DNA from: Bacteroidales bacterium
Lineage (GTDB): Bacteria; Bacteroidota; Bacteroidia; Bacteroidales; P3
Assembly: GCA_017934545.1 (NCBI GenBank)
Contig: JAGBJI010000006.1
Coordinates: forward strand, 45,926-109,925
Reading direction: 5' to 3'
DNA length: 64,000 bases
Shown here: positions 28,703-37,250 of the stretch, one piece after another
Position numbering within the stretch: the first letter of the stretch is position 1
How the letters are laid out: the number at the start of each line of letters is the position of its first letter
Notes under the pieces: model-generated
What the model was told of the DNA's origin: nothing
Databases searched by the model: none
The model's input: only the letters and a program-made list of their open reading frames with translations
Position numbers and translations under genes: made by a program

Positions 28703-29653
28703 ATGATAGATACGATAAACTTTGAAGATGTTAAGTGGTATCATGTTTTCAATCCTACGGATGAAGACTTTGATTATCTTATGGATACATTCGATTTTCA
28801 CCCTTTGGACATTGAAGACTGTAAGTCCTCAAACCAGCGTCCCAAAATAGACGAATACGACGAATATTATTTCATTATACTTCATTTTCCTTACTTTGAC
28901 AAGACCAATAAGTTTATAAGACTGAAAGAGGTTAAGATTTTCTGGGGACGTGATTACATTGTAACACTTGGTTCATCGCATTGGGTGGTAAAAAATATGT
29001 TCAATGAGATGAAAAAGAACAGAGATACGCTCATAGAAGAGAAAAAACTCAGGGACCAAGACCCCGATGACGACACTTTGGACATCATCGGTTCGTCCGA
29101 TGCGTTGCTTTACAACCTTTTGGACCGCCTTATGGTAGAAACCTATTCTCTTATTTTAAGGATAGGAACTGATGTGGATAATTTGAATATAGACATCTTT
29201 TCCAAGAAAGCTAAACAGGTCTTGGAACATCTTACAATTACAAGAAAAAACATAGTATCCATCAACACTTCGTTCAAGCCTCAGTTGCGTGTGTTCCATC
29301 AATTTGAAAGCGGAGCCATAAAAGGCTACGAGGAAGATATGGAAGATTATTGGGGAAATATACTTGACCAGTACCAAAAGATGTTTGATATGGTGGAAGA
29401 CTACGGTGAGTTGACGCAAGGCTTGGCTCAAACCTTTGATTCCCTGCAAGCCAACAAAGCAAACGAAACCAACAAAGCCCTGACTATAATTTCCACCGTC
29501 ATGTTACCTATGACAGTGGTGTCAAGTATATACGGTATGAACGTAAAACTTCCGTTTATGGACGACCCTAATGCGTTTTGGTATATTTGTGTGCTGATGT
29601 TGTTGGTTGTCGCATCGTTTTATATTTTGTTTAAGCGTAACGGTTGGTCGTAA
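28703..29653 (+). CDS. corA: CorA family magnesium/cobalt transporter
   Basis: A 316-aa ion channel protein: a long N-terminal cytoplasmic alpha/beta domain and coiled stalk, then two C-terminal membrane helices. The signature 'YGMN' (about 277-280) lies at the end of the first helix, followed by the acidic loop 'PFMDDPNAF' and the second helix. Acts as a pentamer taking up Mg2+. No Mg-responsive leader is visible; the leader is only about 30 nt. Confidence 0.93.
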   Translation: MIDTINFEDVKWYHVFNPTDEDFDYLMDTFDFHPLDIEDCKSSNQRPKIDEYDEYYFIILHFPYFDKTNKFIRLKEVKIFWGRDYIVTLGSSHWVVKNMFNEMKKNRDTLIEEKKLRDQDPDDDTLDIIGSSDALLYNLLDRLMVETYSLILRIGTDVDNLNIDIFSKKAKQVLEHLTITRKNIVSINTSFKPQLRVFHQFESGAIKGYEEDMEDYWGNILDQYQKMFDMVEDYGELTQGLAQTFDSLQANKANETNKALTIISTVMLPMTVVSSIYGMNVKLPFMDDPNAFWYICVLMLLVVASFYILFKRNGWS

Positions 29654-29778
29654 CAACTGATTGTACGGCGGCAAAAACATCGTTAAAAAATACGGATATT
29701 GAAAAAAATCTTGCAAAATATGTAATAAATGATGATAAATTGAGTTATCAATGACAGAGAATGTGAAATAAATGTAAT

Positions 29779-29850
29779 GCTTCCGTAGTTCAATGGATAG
29801 AATATCAGATTCCGGTTCTGACGATGAGAGTTCGATTCTCTCCGGGAGTA
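29779..29850 (+). tRNA. tRNA-Arg (anticodon CCG)
   Basis: A complete 72-nt cloverleaf: acceptor GCTTCCG pairing with CGGGAGT, anticodon stem TCAGA/TCTGA enclosing loop TTCCGGT (anticodon CCG, reading CGG), T arm GAGAG-TTCGATT-CTCTC, discriminator A. CCA is not encoded. Followed at once by a terminator. Confidence 0.95.
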
Positions 29851-29852
29851 CA

Positions 29853-29891
29853 AAAGAGTGGGCGGATTGCAAATCCGCCCACTCTTTTTTC
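29853..29891 (+). terminator. Terminator of tRNA-Arg
   Basis: A stem of 14 bp (AGAGTGGGCGGATT with complement) closed by a short GC/A loop and followed by TTTTTT. Confidence 0.93.
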
Positions 29892-29988
29892 AGGCCTTTC
29901 TGATAATTTATATACCGTTAGTTATTTGTCTTTCAGTTTCAGATACCGTCCGATTACAAATGCTTTCCGCCAGATTGTAAAAAGAAAT

Positions 29989-30197
29989 CCGCCCTTTTAC
30001 ATTTAAATCTTGCTCCGTCGCATTTTATTTCCGCCCTTTGCGAAAGTAATTGCGAAAAAATCTGATTTTTTACCTCAAAAAAATAGGTTTTTTCAGTGAA
30101 AAAATGTGATTTTTTTTAAACTCTTTTCGCAAAGGGCGAAAATTAAATGCGGTAGGGCAGCAGCAAACGGTGAAAAGGCAGGGTAGGAAAGGTATGA
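29989..30197. repeat. Long-arm 22-bp phased array, copy B
   Basis: Core units A6-TCTGA-T6, A7-TAGG-T6 and A6-TGTGA-T6 start at 30055, 30077 and 30099 (22 bp apart). Arms CCGCCCTTTGCGAAAG and CTTTTCGCAAAGGGCG are inverted. The right arm continues as a degenerate 21-bp repeat. Its left 65 bp (from CCGCCCTTTTAC) are nearly identical to copy C, 1.75 kb away on the other side of the amidohydrolase gene. This and the tRNA terminator account for the 480-bp gap. Confidence 0.85.
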
Positions 30198-30296
30198 TAA
30201 TAAAAGCAAAGTGCGGAAATTCGTATTTAAAAAGTTGTCAGACAGTATGAAAAGGTGAAAGTAATATATAAACACGTTTGTTTTGCCGTGTGGATT

Positions 30297-30327
30297 TTTG
30301 TGTTTAGGTGCTTTTTTCATACCTTTG
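30297..30327 (+). promoter_or_regulatory. Promoter of the amidohydrolase gene (near-leaderless)
   Basis: TTTG 30297-30300, 19-bp spacer, TACCTTTG 30320-30327. The -7 element ends 4 bp before the ATG, so the predicted start of transcription coincides with the start codon. Confidence 0.6.
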
Positions 30328-30331
30328 CAAA

Positions 30332-31798
30332 ATGAAAGCGAAGTATTGGATTTTTAATTTGTTATTTGCATTTTTTGTTATGGCAAACGCAGGCGGTCAA
30401 AGTATAATTGACTTTCACAGTCATATAATTACGCAGGATTATTTAACGTTTTTGAAAGATAATGACGCACTCTTGGACGAAGGTTTCCCTATTCCGTCTT
30501 GGGATGCGGAGAAACACTTGGATTTTATGCAAAAAGCAGGCATTGAAACCTCTGTTCTGACTATGGTTGCCCCGCATCCGTATTTTCAAAACATAAACCA
30601 GACCGTTAAAGAGGTAAGAAAGTTCAATGAATATTGTGCCGGGCTGAAAGCAAAGTCAAACGGAAAATTTCTTTTCTGTGCTGCATTGCCTTTGCCCGAC
30701 GTTGATGCCGCTATAAAGGAGGTTCGTTACGCTTTTGACACCTTGCACGCCGACGGAGTGAAACTTGCAACCAATGTCTGCGGACAGTACTTGGGTGATG
30801 AGGCATTGGACACTCTTTTTTCGGTGCTTAACGAGTACAAAGCCTTGATAATAATCCATCCGCATAAGCCTTCAAATTATCCTAATCAGTTGATGCAATC
30901 ACTGCCGTTGGCTTTGTATGAATATCCTGCCGAAACTTCGCGTGCAGTTTGCAATATGATAGCACGCAATGTGTTGGCACGGTACAATAATGTGAAAGTA
31001 GTCGTTCCGCACAGCGGTGCATATCTGCCGTTGGCTATAAAAAGGATGCAAAACGTCTATCCGATATTCAGAAATAAGGGATTGATGGGACGAATTGACT
31101 TTCAAAAGAATTTGGATTGCCTTTGGTTTGATTTGGCGGGCAATACGTCGGTGGAAATTATAAAAACAATGCTGCAAATCACCACGATAGACCGCATTCT
31201 TTACGGTTCGGACTATCCTTATGCCGATGCAAACGCTTTAATTAGCAACGCAGAAAAATTGCGTAAGGATTTGCAGGAAGATTTTATGCTTTCGCCCTAC
31301 GCAAAGATGATTTTAAGTGAAAATGCCCGCAATTTGTTAAACGGCAACATGACACGGACGGCACATTATGACATTGCGGAAAATTTAATCGTCAGAATAG
31401 CGGAAATAGAAGTGGATTCCAATCGGTTAAATGAATATTTGCAGCAAGCAAGAGAGATTGCCTCGGTGTCAATGGAGAAAGAAAAAGGCGTGATTTGCCT
31501 TTTGCCGATGCAGATTGAGAACAAACCTAATCATTTTCGGATTTTGGAAATTTACAGAGGTGAAAAGGCATATCCAAATCATATAAAAACGGAGCATTTC
31601 TTAAAATACAAACAACAAACCGCCGATATGGTCAAAGATTTGCAGTTGATAGACGTGCAAGCTCTGAATTACACGGATTTACATAAGATTTTTAAAATTG
31701 AATTAACTTTTTTTAGCGTTGCATATACAAAAAATCCCCGCCCTTTTACATTTAAATCTTGCTTCGTCGCACTTTATTTCCGCCCTTTGCGAAAGTAA
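30332..31798 (+). CDS. Secreted amidohydrolase-2 (ACMSD-like) fused to an antibiotic-biosynthesis-monooxygenase (YgiN-like) domain
   Basis: 488 aa from the ATG at 30332 (an upstream GTG at 30308 overlaps the promoter). Signal peptide 1-23 ('MANAGGQ'). Residues about 25-345 are an amidohydrolase-2 TIM barrel: 'IIDFHSHI' metal motif, 'GVKLATN', 'IIHPHKP', 'VVPHSGAYLP' and 'ILYGSDYPYA'. Residues about 355-460 look like a ferredoxin-like ABM domain ('NLIVRIAEIEVD', 'FRILEIYRGEKAYPNHIKTE'). The last ~20 residues are encoded by the left arm of repeat copy C and are probably not ancestral. Likely decarboxylase or hydrolase of a small aromatic or cyclic compound; substrate unknown. Confidence 0.82.
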   Translation: MKAKYWIFNLLFAFFVMANAGGQSIIDFHSHIITQDYLTFLKDNDALLDEGFPIPSWDAEKHLDFMQKAGIETSVLTMVAPHPYFQNINQTVKEVRKFNEYCAGLKAKSNGKFLFCAALPLPDVDAAIKEVRYAFDTLHADGVKLATNVCGQYLGDEALDTLFSVLNEYKALIIIHPHKPSNYPNQLMQSLPLALYEYPAETSRAVCNMIARNVLARYNNVKVVVPHSGAYLPLAIKRMQNVYPIFRNKGLMGRIDFQKNLDCLWFDLAGNTSVEIIKTMLQITTIDRILYGSDYPYADANALISNAEKLRKDLQEDFMLSPYAKMILSENARNLLNGNMTRTAHYDIAENLIVRIAEIEVDSNRLNEYLQQAREIASVSMEKEKGVICLLPMQIENKPNHFRILEIYRGEKAYPNHIKTEHFLKYKQQTADMVKDLQLIDVQALNYTDLHKIFKIELTFFSVAYTKNPRPFTFKSCFVALYFRPLRK

Positions 31799-31945
31799 TT
31801 GTAAAAAAATCTGATTTTTTGCCTCGAAAAAATAGGTTTTTTCAGTGAAAAAATGTGATTTTTTTTAAACTCTTTTCTGAAAAGGCAAAAATCAAATGCC
31901 GTTGGGCAGAATGAAACGGTGAAAAGGCTGCAAAAGTATGCGTTA
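31738..31945. repeat. Long-arm 22-bp phased array, copy C
   Basis: Near-identical to copy B over the left 65 bp and the three core units (TCTGA, TAGG, TGTGA words, 22-bp spacing). The right arm has CTTTTCTGAAAAGGC instead of CTTTTCGCAAAGGGC, so the inverted pairing is weaker. The left arm overlaps the 3' end of the amidohydrolase frame and provides its stop codon. It lies between converging genes. Confidence 0.85.
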
Positions 31946-32029
31946 TTATAAATGTAATATGTTAAATAATAGATAAAAAGGGTTGTAATAGTAAGCCGAG
32001 GTTTATGTTTTGATTAGAAAAAAATGCCG

Positions 32030-33262
32030 TTAAAGTTGATAAACCAAAAGCATAAGTATGGCAAACAAACTTGTCAATACGGTGATTATCAGTGCAGGGC
32101 GGTAGAATTTATGCGGCGTTATCTTTATGCCTTCTTTTTCCGCCTGTTCCATAACGATGAGGTTCGCCATTGCACCTATTACGGTCAGATTGCCGGCAAG
32201 CGTTGACGCAGAAGCCAAAGATAACCACAGTATGCTGCTGTTGGCTGCGGTGAACACGGGCAGTACCAAGACGGTGTACGGAACGTTTGAGATTATTTGC
32301 GACAAAACCGTTGACAGAGCGAAGATTATAAGTATTGAAACGGCGTTGGGTTGAAGCGTTATATCAAACACCATATTCAACATTCCGCTTTGTTTGACTG
32401 CGGCAACGATTACAAACAGCGAAGCGAAAAACAAAAGCAGCGAAAAGTCCACTTCTTTGAATATTTCTTTGCTCGGGCGGTCTGAAACCGTTATTGCAAG
32501 CACCGAACCCGCAAGGGCGATGACGGGAATGGATATATGAAAAATTTTTCCGAAGAAAAACCCGCATATAACCAACGCAAAAATCACCGAAACCTTGCGT
32601 ATGTTTTTGGCGTTGTATGTTTTATTGCCGCCGTCGTCAGAGGCAACGGGACGGTTTTGGGAAAAAATGTCACGGTTTGTCTTTTTGATAACCCAAACTA
32701 TTATCAGCATGGAAACAACGGCGATAGGCAGCATGTAGACCATGAACCCGCCGTAACTGATGCCCGATGCAATGCCGATAATCATGTTTTGCGGATTGCC
32801 CGTTATGCACATCAATGAACCCGCATTTGAAGAAAAAATCTCACCAAGCAAAAAGGGCATAGGGTCAAGCGAAGATTTGCGGCATATGTTGATGATTACG
32901 GGCGTAAAGAGCAGAACCACAGCATCGTTAACTAAAAACGCCGACGCCACTCCTGTGATAAAAACAATAAGAACCAACAACCGTGAGGCGTTTTTGGCGG
33001 AAGACATGGTTTTTTGCGAAATCAACGTAAAAAATCCTTCCGCTTGCAGAACGGATATTATAACCATCATACCCAAAAGCAATGCAATGGTGTTGAAATC
33101 AATGCTTTTGACGGCATCTTCAAAGCTTATCACGCCGAAAACTATCATCAACACACTGCCCGCATAAGCAGATGTTTTGCGGTTGAGGTTTAAAAACGGC
33201 AGTTTGTTGAAGATTATTCCTATGTAAGCGATGGCGAAAATTATTAAAGCCGTAATCTGCAT
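32030..33262 (-). CDS. ArsB/NhaD-type (SLC13-like) anion permease
   Basis: A 410-aa polytopic membrane protein with about 11 hydrophobic segments, in the arsenite/citrate/Na+:H+ permease (IT) superfamily. Conserved segments: 'FNTIALLLGMMVII', 'LVNDAVVLLFTP' and 'SSNAGSLMCITGNPQNMII' in the first half and 'SNVPYTVLVLPV' and 'ASTLAGNLTVIGAMANLIV' in the second, giving the inverted internal repeat of the fold. Ion or organic anion specificity is not clear; no ars genes are nearby. Confidence 0.85.
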   Translation of the reverse strand: MQITALIIFAIAYIGIIFNKLPFLNLNRKTSAYAGSVLMIVFGVISFEDAVKSIDFNTIALLLGMMVIISVLQAEGFFTLISQKTMSSAKNASRLLVLIVFITGVASAFLVNDAVVLLFTPVIINICRKSSLDPMPFLLGEIFSSNAGSLMCITGNPQNMIIGIASGISYGGFMVYMLPIAVVSMLIIVWVIKKTNRDIFSQNRPVASDDGGNKTYNAKNIRKVSVIFALVICGFFFGKIFHISIPVIALAGSVLAITVSDRPSKEIFKEVDFSLLLFFASLFVIVAAVKQSGMLNMVFDITLQPNAVSILIIFALSTVLSQIISNVPYTVLVLPVFTAANSSILWLSLASASTLAGNLTVIGAMANLIVMEQAEKEGIKITPHKFYRPALIITVLTSLFAILMLLVYQL

Positions 33263-33429
33263 GGCAATATTATGGATTTATAACTGTTGGTTTGTGCTTT
33301 CGTTTTTTGCGGTCAATGTTTTTGCTTTTATATTACGTGCCAAAACCGTTTTTATTATATGTTTAGGATAAATTCTGTCCGTATTTTTATAAATTTTTTT
33401 CGCCGCTTTATGCAGCAGATAGTTTCCGT

Positions 33430-33500
33430 TATACAAACATTATTCTTTTTTATATACACATTTTTCTTCTTTATATACACATTTTCCCTTGTGATACAAA
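33430..33500. repeat. Possible degenerate 21/22-bp array O (ATACACATT word)
   Basis: Three related units containing ATACAAACATT, ATACACATT and ATACACATT, then ATACAAAATC, spaced about 21-23 bp. Weaker than the other arrays; directly upstream of copy D in the same 605-bp gap. Confidence 0.4.
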
Positions 33501-33549
33501 ATCTTAGGACTCTTTATCCTAATTATTTATTACTTTTTTATTGCCCTTT

Positions 33550-33740
33550 CATAATAAAATTTTGCCCAACGGCATTTGATTTTTGCCCTTTGCGAAAGTA
33601 ATTGCGAAAAAATCTGATTTTTTACCTCAAAAAAATAGGTTTTTTTAGTGAAAAAATGTGATTTTTTTTTAACTCTTTTCGCAAAGGGCAAAAATTGAAT
33701 GCGAAAGGGCAGCGGTAAATGGTGATAGGGCAGAGAGGAT
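33550..33740. repeat. Long-arm 22-bp phased array, copy D
   Basis: Core units TCTGA, TAGG and TGTGA words at 22-bp spacing. Inverted arms: left from GCCCAACGGCATT at 33564 to GCGAAAG, right from CTTTTCGC to GAATGCGAAAGGGC ending 33710. The right side continues with a 21-bp degenerate repeat. With array O and the terminator at 33811 it accounts for the gap between the permease and the four-helix-bundle gene; no coding sequence is seen there. Confidence 0.85.
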
Positions 33741-33810
33741 TTTTGGTTTAGCGGGCGTGCGGACAGAAATGATTGCGGTAGGGTATATAATTAAGAATGC
33801 AAAATAATAA

Positions 33811-33845
33811 AAAAGCACCGTTTTAGTCAAAAACGGTGCTTTTGT
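33811..33845 (-). terminator. Terminator of the four-helix-bundle gene
   Basis: Stem AAAAGCACCGTTTT with its complement around AGTC/A, with A and T runs on both sides; it lies 23 bp past the stop of the minus-strand gene. Confidence 0.8.
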
Positions 33846-33867
33846 TTTGTATAAAAATTATTGTAGA

Positions 33868-34356
33868 TTAATAAGAAAAATCAAATTCCGAAGCAATGTC
33901 ATCTTGTTTAATGTCAGAATTGAACGATTGTTCTTTGTCTGTGTTGTTTGTTTTCAGATTGCGGTCTTCGCGGTTGGACGGTTTTTGCAAAGAAAATACC
34001 ATCGCACCGACCATTTTTGTCATTTCAATTAAGATATTGCGTGAAAATTCCGCTTGTTGTTGGTCAAACAGTCCGTTTTGTTGTGCCATCGTGGTGAACA
34101 CAACACACTGACGTACTTGTGCTTTTGCAGCTTTCAGATACTCAACAAATGTTGCTTTGTTGTGATTTGAAGAACCCTCTGCAATATTGATTGCAATCTT
34201 GGCAGCAGTATCTAATAAAGGAGTTAATAATGTTTTACTTGCAAATTCGTCTGCATTCTTTACCTGATTTATCAACCAGCCATAGTATTCTAAAGCTTTG
34301 TGATACACCCTCAGATCCTCAAATCTGAAAAAACTGGTACTTCTCTGGTCTTCCAT
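33868..34356 (-). CDS. Four-helix-bundle protein (S23 / TIGR02436 family)
   Basis: A 162-aa protein. Residues about 10-130 show the family pattern 'FRFEDLRVYHKALEYY', 'AKIAINIAEGSSNHNKATFVEYLKAAKAQVRQC' and 'EMTKMVGAMVFSLQK'. The family was first found in intervening sequences of 23S rRNA genes and is common as free genes in Bacteroidota; its cellular role is unknown. The last ~30 residues are polar and variable. No rRNA genes are nearby. Confidence 0.88.
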   Translation of the reverse strand: MEDQRSTSFFRFEDLRVYHKALEYYGWLINQVKNADEFASKTLLTPLLDTAAKIAINIAEGSSNHNKATFVEYLKAAKAQVRQCVVFTTMAQQNGLFDQQQAEFSRNILIEMTKMVGAMVFSLQKPSNREDRNLKTNNTDKEQSFNSDIKQDDIASEFDFSY

Positions 34357-34451
34357 GATTATAATTTTTTAATTGTTTTTTATATTTCCGTCGGTATAAA
34401 GCAAGGAGTTGTTAGCAGTGAACGAAAAAAAAGATCATTACTTTGCGGTTT

Positions 34452-35435
34452 TTATTCTATTCCTGCGTAGTATTTCATATATTGAACACGGTAAAAAGTG
34501 GATGCTTTGTCGTTTTTGTCTATCGCAAGCTTGCCTCTGAAGTCGTTAAGTTTGGAATAACCTTTTTCTTGCATCCATTGCATAAGGCGGGTGTTGGCTT
34601 TTGCAAAATAATCAAAGCCTTTGTTGTACAAAACCGACGCTACCTGAACGGTGTTTGCTCCTGCCAATATCAGTTTTATAGGGTCGTCGGCAGTGTGAAC
34701 ACCTCCTCCGCTGGTAAGAGGGCAATTGATTAGTTTGGAAAGAATAGCCGTCCAACGCAATGTATGATACAGTTCGTCAGATGATGAAAGTATGTTAATA
34801 GGTTTAGTAGTTTCGGTGTTGATGTCTATATCGTGTTCAATAAAGCGGTTGAATATTGAAAGATTTGCGATACCCATCCATGATAGTTTCTGACAGAATT
34901 TGGCCAAAGCCGCAGAATACGGACTTATTTTCAGAGATACGGGTATTGTTATGGCACGCCGCAAAATTTGAATAGTATCTTCGTAGACTTGTTCAACGTC
35001 TTCACTTGACATATTTATGTTTGTCGGCATTATAAACATATTTAATTCCAATCCGTCCGCACCTGCCTGTTGTATACTCGTAGCAAATTGCATCCATTCG
35101 TTCGCCGAAACGCAGTTGATGCTTGCAATGACGGGAATGTTAACGCTCTCTTTTGCCTGTCTTATGAGATTTAAGTATTTTTCTAAATTGTCCCTTTTGG
35201 TGTGTTCTGCGATATAAGTGTATGCTTCTATCATTTCGCCGGCGTTTTGCATCAACCTCATGTTGTTGCTTATCTCCTGCGATATTTGTTCTTCAAATAA
35301 GGATTTAAGGATAACTGCACCTGCTCCTTTGTCTTCCGAAAGTTTTATATTGCCAAGCTCTGCTGTCTTGCCGCAACTTCCTGCTATGATTGGGGATTTG
35401 ATGGTTTGCCCCATGAATTTTGTAGAAAGATCCAT
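34452..35435 (-). CDS. Dihydroorotate dehydrogenase-like FMN protein
   Basis: A 327-aa TIM barrel of the DHOD superfamily, in the Bacteroidota 'dihydroorotate dehydrogenase-like' branch. 'MGQTIKSPIIAGSCG' starts the barrel; 'VIASINCVSANEW', 'VSLKISPY', 'SGGGVHTADDPIKLILAGANTVQVASVLY' form the FMN phosphate site. The usual DHOD motif 'NLSCPN' is replaced by 'ELNMFIMPTN', so true pyrimidine synthesis is uncertain. A TACTTTTG promoter element is at 35460-35467. Confidence 0.85.
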   Translation of the reverse strand: MDLSTKFMGQTIKSPIIAGSCGKTAELGNIKLSEDKGAGAVILKSLFEEQISQEISNNMRLMQNAGEMIEAYTYIAEHTKRDNLEKYLNLIRQAKESVNIPVIASINCVSANEWMQFATSIQQAGADGLELNMFIMPTNINMSSEDVEQVYEDTIQILRRAITIPVSLKISPYSAALAKFCQKLSWMGIANLSIFNRFIEHDIDINTETTKPINILSSSDELYHTLRWTAILSKLINCPLTSGGGVHTADDPIKLILAGANTVQVASVLYNKGFDYFAKANTRLMQWMQEKGYSKLNDFRGKLAIDKNDKASTFYRVQYMKYYAGIE

Positions 35436-35459
35436 TGTAACCGTACTTAATTTAATTTA

Positions 35460-35467
35460 CAAAAGTA
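35460..35467 (-). promoter_or_regulatory. -7 promoter element of the DHOD-like gene
   Basis: TACTTTTG on the minus strand, 24 bp before the ATG; -33 element not identified. Confidence 0.5.
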
Positions 35468-35572
35468 TATAATTATTTTTATTCACGCAAACTTTTTTAT
35501 CTTTTTTTTCAAAAAACGTACTTTTTTTATAAAAATATGGTAAAAAATTGCCTGTGTTTTGTTGAAATACTA

Positions 35573-35580
35573 TATCTTTG
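35573..35580 (+). promoter_or_regulatory. -7 promoter element of the TPR gene
   Basis: TATCTTTG matches TAnnTTTG, about 64 bp before the ATG; an ATTG 22 bp upstream is the best -33 candidate. Confidence 0.5.
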
Positions 35581-35644
35581 CAAACTGAAAATATGATTTT
35601 AAGAAAAAATTAGTAAAAAATAATTCAGCAAAACACGAAGAAAA

Positions 35645-36373
35645 ATGAAAGAAGACATTAAAAACCATTCTCAAAGTGATACTTCCATACAGGAAAATGC
35701 GGAAAAACAAGACAAAAACCTGCAGATAGGCGACATTATCTCCAAGACACAACTGTTTATAGAGAAAAATAAAAAGACATTAATCATTATTGTTTCGGCA
35801 ATAGTGCTGTTGGTGGTAGCATTTTGCCTTTATAAATTCTGGTATGTGCCGTCCCAAGAGAAGAATGCAGAGAATGAAATGTTTGCTGCTGAATATTACT
35901 TCATGCAGGAGGATTACAACAAAGCTTTAAAGGGTGACGGAAAGCATGCAGGGTTCATTGCAATAAGTGAAGACTATTCCCGTACCCGTCATGGTAAACT
36001 TGCCAAGTTTTATATCGGAAGAATATATCTTGAACAGGGAAAATACCAAGAGGCAATCTCATATTTTGAAGGTTTTAACCCTAAAGACGCATTTATGGCT
36101 TCGCAAAACAAGGCTTTGATTGCGGATTGCTATTGGGAATTGAACAATTTGGACAAGGCAATATCGTATTACAACGATGCAGCGTCAACCGAACCTAACA
36201 ATTTCACAACTCCTGCCATTTTGATGAAGCTTGCTGCGGCTTATGAGGTGAAAAAAGATTTCAAAAAAGCACTTGAATGCTACAACAAGATAAAAACAGA
36301 ATATCCGAGAAGCCCTGAATTCGCACAGATAGAGAAATACATCTCGCGTATGGAGGCTTTGTTGGGAAAATAA
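35645..36373 (+). CDS. Tetratricopeptide-repeat membrane protein
   Basis: A 242-aa protein. A charged cytoplasmic N-terminus (1-43) leads to one membrane helix (about 44-65, 'TLIIIVSAIVLLVVAFCLYKF'-like), and then TPR units ('AKFYIGRIYLEQGKYQEAISYF', 'ADCYWELNNLDKAISYYNDA', 'LAAAYEVKKDFKKALECYN'). Topology and size resemble YfgM/DUF2133-type proteins that assist envelope protein folding, but assignment is by architecture only. A terminator follows. Confidence 0.85.
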   Translation: MKEDIKNHSQSDTSIQENAEKQDKNLQIGDIISKTQLFIEKNKKTLIIIVSAIVLLVVAFCLYKFWYVPSQEKNAENEMFAAEYYFMQEDYNKALKGDGKHAGFIAISEDYSRTRHGKLAKFYIGRIYLEQGKYQEAISYFEGFNPKDAFMASQNKALIADCYWELNNLDKAISYYNDAASTEPNNFTTPAILMKLAAAYEVKKDFKKALECYNKIKTEYPRSPEFAQIEKYISRMEALLGK

Positions 36374-36408
36374 TCAGAAATTATTAATTTTCATATTGCT
36401 TGAATTTT

Positions 36409-36447
36409 TCCGTAAGGATGGTTTGCGCCGTTCCTTACGGTTTTTAT
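36409..36447 (+). terminator. Terminator of the TPR gene
   Basis: Stem CCGTAAGGA / TCCTTACGG (9 bp) with a 13-nt loop and TTTTTATTTTT. The remaining 185 bp to the next gene show nothing recognisable. Confidence 0.8.
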
Positions 36448-36632
36448 TTTTATTAAATATGGTAGATGCTGATTTAATCAATCAATTTATTGGATTTTAA
36501 TATGAATGCAATCCGTGCTTTGTGCAATTTATTATCACTAATACGGCAAAATACACTGTAAGGCAGTGAATTTGTTTGACTGAAATTACTCTCTGCAATG
36601 CGTAAATGCGGAAACGGTGTGATTCAGATGAG

Positions 36633-37250
36633 TTAACGGTTTTTCTGTTGCTTGTAAGCAGTGAACCAAGCGTCCAATTGTTTTATTTTGTCAGCCTCCG
36701 TAACAGAGGCATCGCTCAAAACCGCTGCCAAAGCATAAGGATGTACGGTCTTGTTTATATAATTGTTGAATGCCGTTATCTCCCTTTGGCTTGCAAAAGG
36801 CTTGCGTTCAAGCGGCGATTTGTCGTGCGAAAGATGTTTGGCGTAATAATAAATATGTGCAAACAGATATGGCAACAACCCGAAGCAAAGAAACCTGTAT
36901 TTGTTTATCTGCGGAACGTGCGAAACCTCATGGCACAGAATGTTTATCCACATGGTGATGTCCTGCATGGTGATGTCGTCGTCATGGAAAAATGTTTTCT
37001 TCAGCGATATATGAGCTTTCTCCGATTTGCGTCCCCAAGTTATGGCGTCAAAACCTTTGGGAAGCGGAACCAAATTGTTGTGTACGCAAAGATTGTACAT
37101 ATAACGTTTTTTCACTCCCGTAATCAAACTGATTAAGTGTGCGGCTGACGGAGTGAGATGGTACACCGTTGAATGCAAAAACCGTTTCTTCCTTTTTACA
37201 GGATAGACTACGGGAATTACATTCAAAGGCCGTGTCAGTGTTTCAAGCAT
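36633..37250 (-). CDS. HExxH metalloprotease-like protein
   Basis: A 205-aa protein from the ATG at 37250 (16-bp overlap with the upstream gene; AGGA lies 9 nt before it). It contains HEVSH at 107-111, a zinc-protease motif, followed by a hydrophobic stretch ('CFGLLPYLFAHIYYY') and 'LERKPFASQREITAFNNY', which could hold the third ligand. No signal peptide is evident. Family not recognised; catalytic function is inferred only from the motif. Translational overlap with the PorG-like gene suggests a related envelope role. Confidence 0.7.
   Translation of the reverse strand: MLETLTRPLNVIPVVYPVKRKKRFLHSTVYHLTPSAAHLISLITGVKKRYMYNLCVHNNLVPLPKGFDAITWGRKSEKAHISLKKTFFHDDDITMQDITMWINILCHEVSHVPQINKYRFLCFGLLPYLFAHIYYYAKHLSHDKSPLERKPFASQREITAFNNYINKTVHPYALAAVLSDASVTEADKIKQLDAWFTAYKQQKNR

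Noticed and set aside
33868-34356. Sign of a 23S rRNA intervening sequence
   Set aside because: The four-helix-bundle family is often a free gene in Bacteroidota and no rRNA sequence flanks it here.
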